From Mastigamoeba balamuthi (lineage: Eukaryota; Evosea; Mastigamoebida; Mastigamoebidae): DNA of 51,758 bases. Location of the stretch: NCBI GenBank assembly GCA_902651635.1, contig CACRSC010000073.1:109754-161511 (forward strand), given 5' to 3'. Positions 51,386 through 51,758 of the stretch are shown here, in pieces. How positions within the stretch are numbered: position 1 is the first letter of the stretch; each line of letters begins with the position of its first letter. Position numbers and translations under genes: made by a program. The notes below the pieces were generated by a model. It saw only the letters and a list, made by a program, of their open reading frames with translations, searched no databases and was not told the DNA's origin.

Positions 51386-51758
51386 ATGTCCACCGCCACC
51401 GCCGCCACCACCGCCCCGCGCGCTGCCCGGGCACCCGCAGCAGTGCTGGCGCTGCTGCTGGCGGCTGCCGCCTCGGCAGCGCCGTCCCCGCCGTCGCGGA
51501 GCCTCGCCGAGGGCGACGCGCTCGGCATGCTCGCCGGCGCGCTGACGAGCGCCCGCACGCACCTCGCGCTCGACCACCGCGCGGCCCCCTTCTTCGGACA
51601 GGCCGCCGCCAGCCGCGGCTGCAGCATCCCGTGGGGCTGCCCCCCAGTGCCGCTGTTCCAGGCCCGTCGTCTCGGGCGATCCCCCCCACTGCGGTGCGTC
51701 CGGGTTTCGCTGACGTCGGCGGACCCGCCGGGACGGGACGCGGGGGGGGGGGGGGGGG
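51386..51758 (+). CDS. Start of a secreted protein, truncated by the window end
   Basis: From ATG at 51386 the frame stays open to the end of the window. It begins with an N-terminal region carrying a hydrophobic core, AAVLALLLAAAASA, followed by AAPSPPSRS, a likely signal peptide and cleavage region. The next 60 residues include HLALDHRAAPFFGQAAASRG and CSIPWGCPPVP; I do not recognise the family. Coding character becomes doubtful after about 51660, where an intron may start. The gene continues beyond the window. Confidence 0.45.
   Translation, partial: MSTATAATTAPRAARAPAAVLALLLAAAASAAPSPPSRSLAEGDALGMLAGALTSARTHLALDHRAAPFFGQAAASRGCSIPWGCPPVPLFQARRLGRSPPLRCVRVSLTSADPPGRDAGGGGG
51742..51758 (+). 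repeat. Terminal poly-G run
   Basis: The last 17 bases are all G. This could be genuine but is also a common end-of-contig artefact. Confidence 0.9.

Overview
This window is nuclear DNA from a GC-rich, intron-rich, gene-dense unicellular eukaryote. The evidence is spliceosomal introns of about 50-620 bp (GT-AG and some GC-AG), codon-level exon joins that restore conserved motifs, and eukaryote-only genes: coatomer epsilon, exosome RRP45, XRN-type exonuclease, RhoGEF, TRP channel and cyclic-nucleotide phosphodiesterase. The signalling toolkit (TKL kinase, RhoGEF, receptor phosphodiesterase, secreted Cys-rich proteins) fits a free-living heterotrophic protist such as an amoebozoan, but the sequence alone does not fix the lineage.

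Left arm (1-9.2 kb). A frame-disrupted gene joins a STAND/CRN-like P-loop NTPase to an OTU-family domain whose catalytic His position is occupied by Tyr. It faces a very long, intact gene (about 1,822 aa) that carries a caspase/metacaspase fold and a gluzincin-type metalloprotease fold. Both are missing the expected catalytic residues, so this looks like a double pseudoprotease.

Middle (9.9-30.4 kb). In order: a HemL-like class III PLP enzyme (minus); an EF-hand/TKL protein kinase (plus); a DH-PH-DH RhoGEF (plus); a receptor-like phosphodiesterase with signal peptide, Cache-type ectodomain, one TM helix and a class I PDE catalytic domain (minus); exosome subunit RRP45 (plus); and a TRP-type channel whose long N terminus carries several Cys/His-rich zinc-finger-like modules (plus). 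The kinase, RhoGEF, PDE and channel are all plausible parts of Ca2+/cyclic-nucleotide/Rho signalling, but nothing in the layout shows that they are co-regulated.

Right arm (30.7-51.8 kb). In order: a small secreted Cys-rich protein; an AT-rich 1.9 kb spacer; an XRN 5'-3' exoribonuclease fused in one open frame to a Nudix hydrolase (a candidate one-polypeptide decapping plus decay enzyme, the most striking gene here); a GT92-like glycosyltransferase; an AAR2-N-like protein; coatomer epsilon; a probable GPI-anchored surface protein; a four-finger CCCH RNA-binding protein interrupted by a single-N assembly join with an artefactual 146-bp duplication; a ZnT/SLC30 zinc transporter; and the start of a secreted protein cut off by a poly-G window end.

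Introns share two unexplained features. One is a CAATTGA/ATTCAATTGAAT core that recurs across unrelated genes. The other is tRNA T-arm/B-box-like sequences, sometimes placed exactly at a splice junction, including a full A-box plus B-box tRNA-derived element in coatomer epsilon intron 1.
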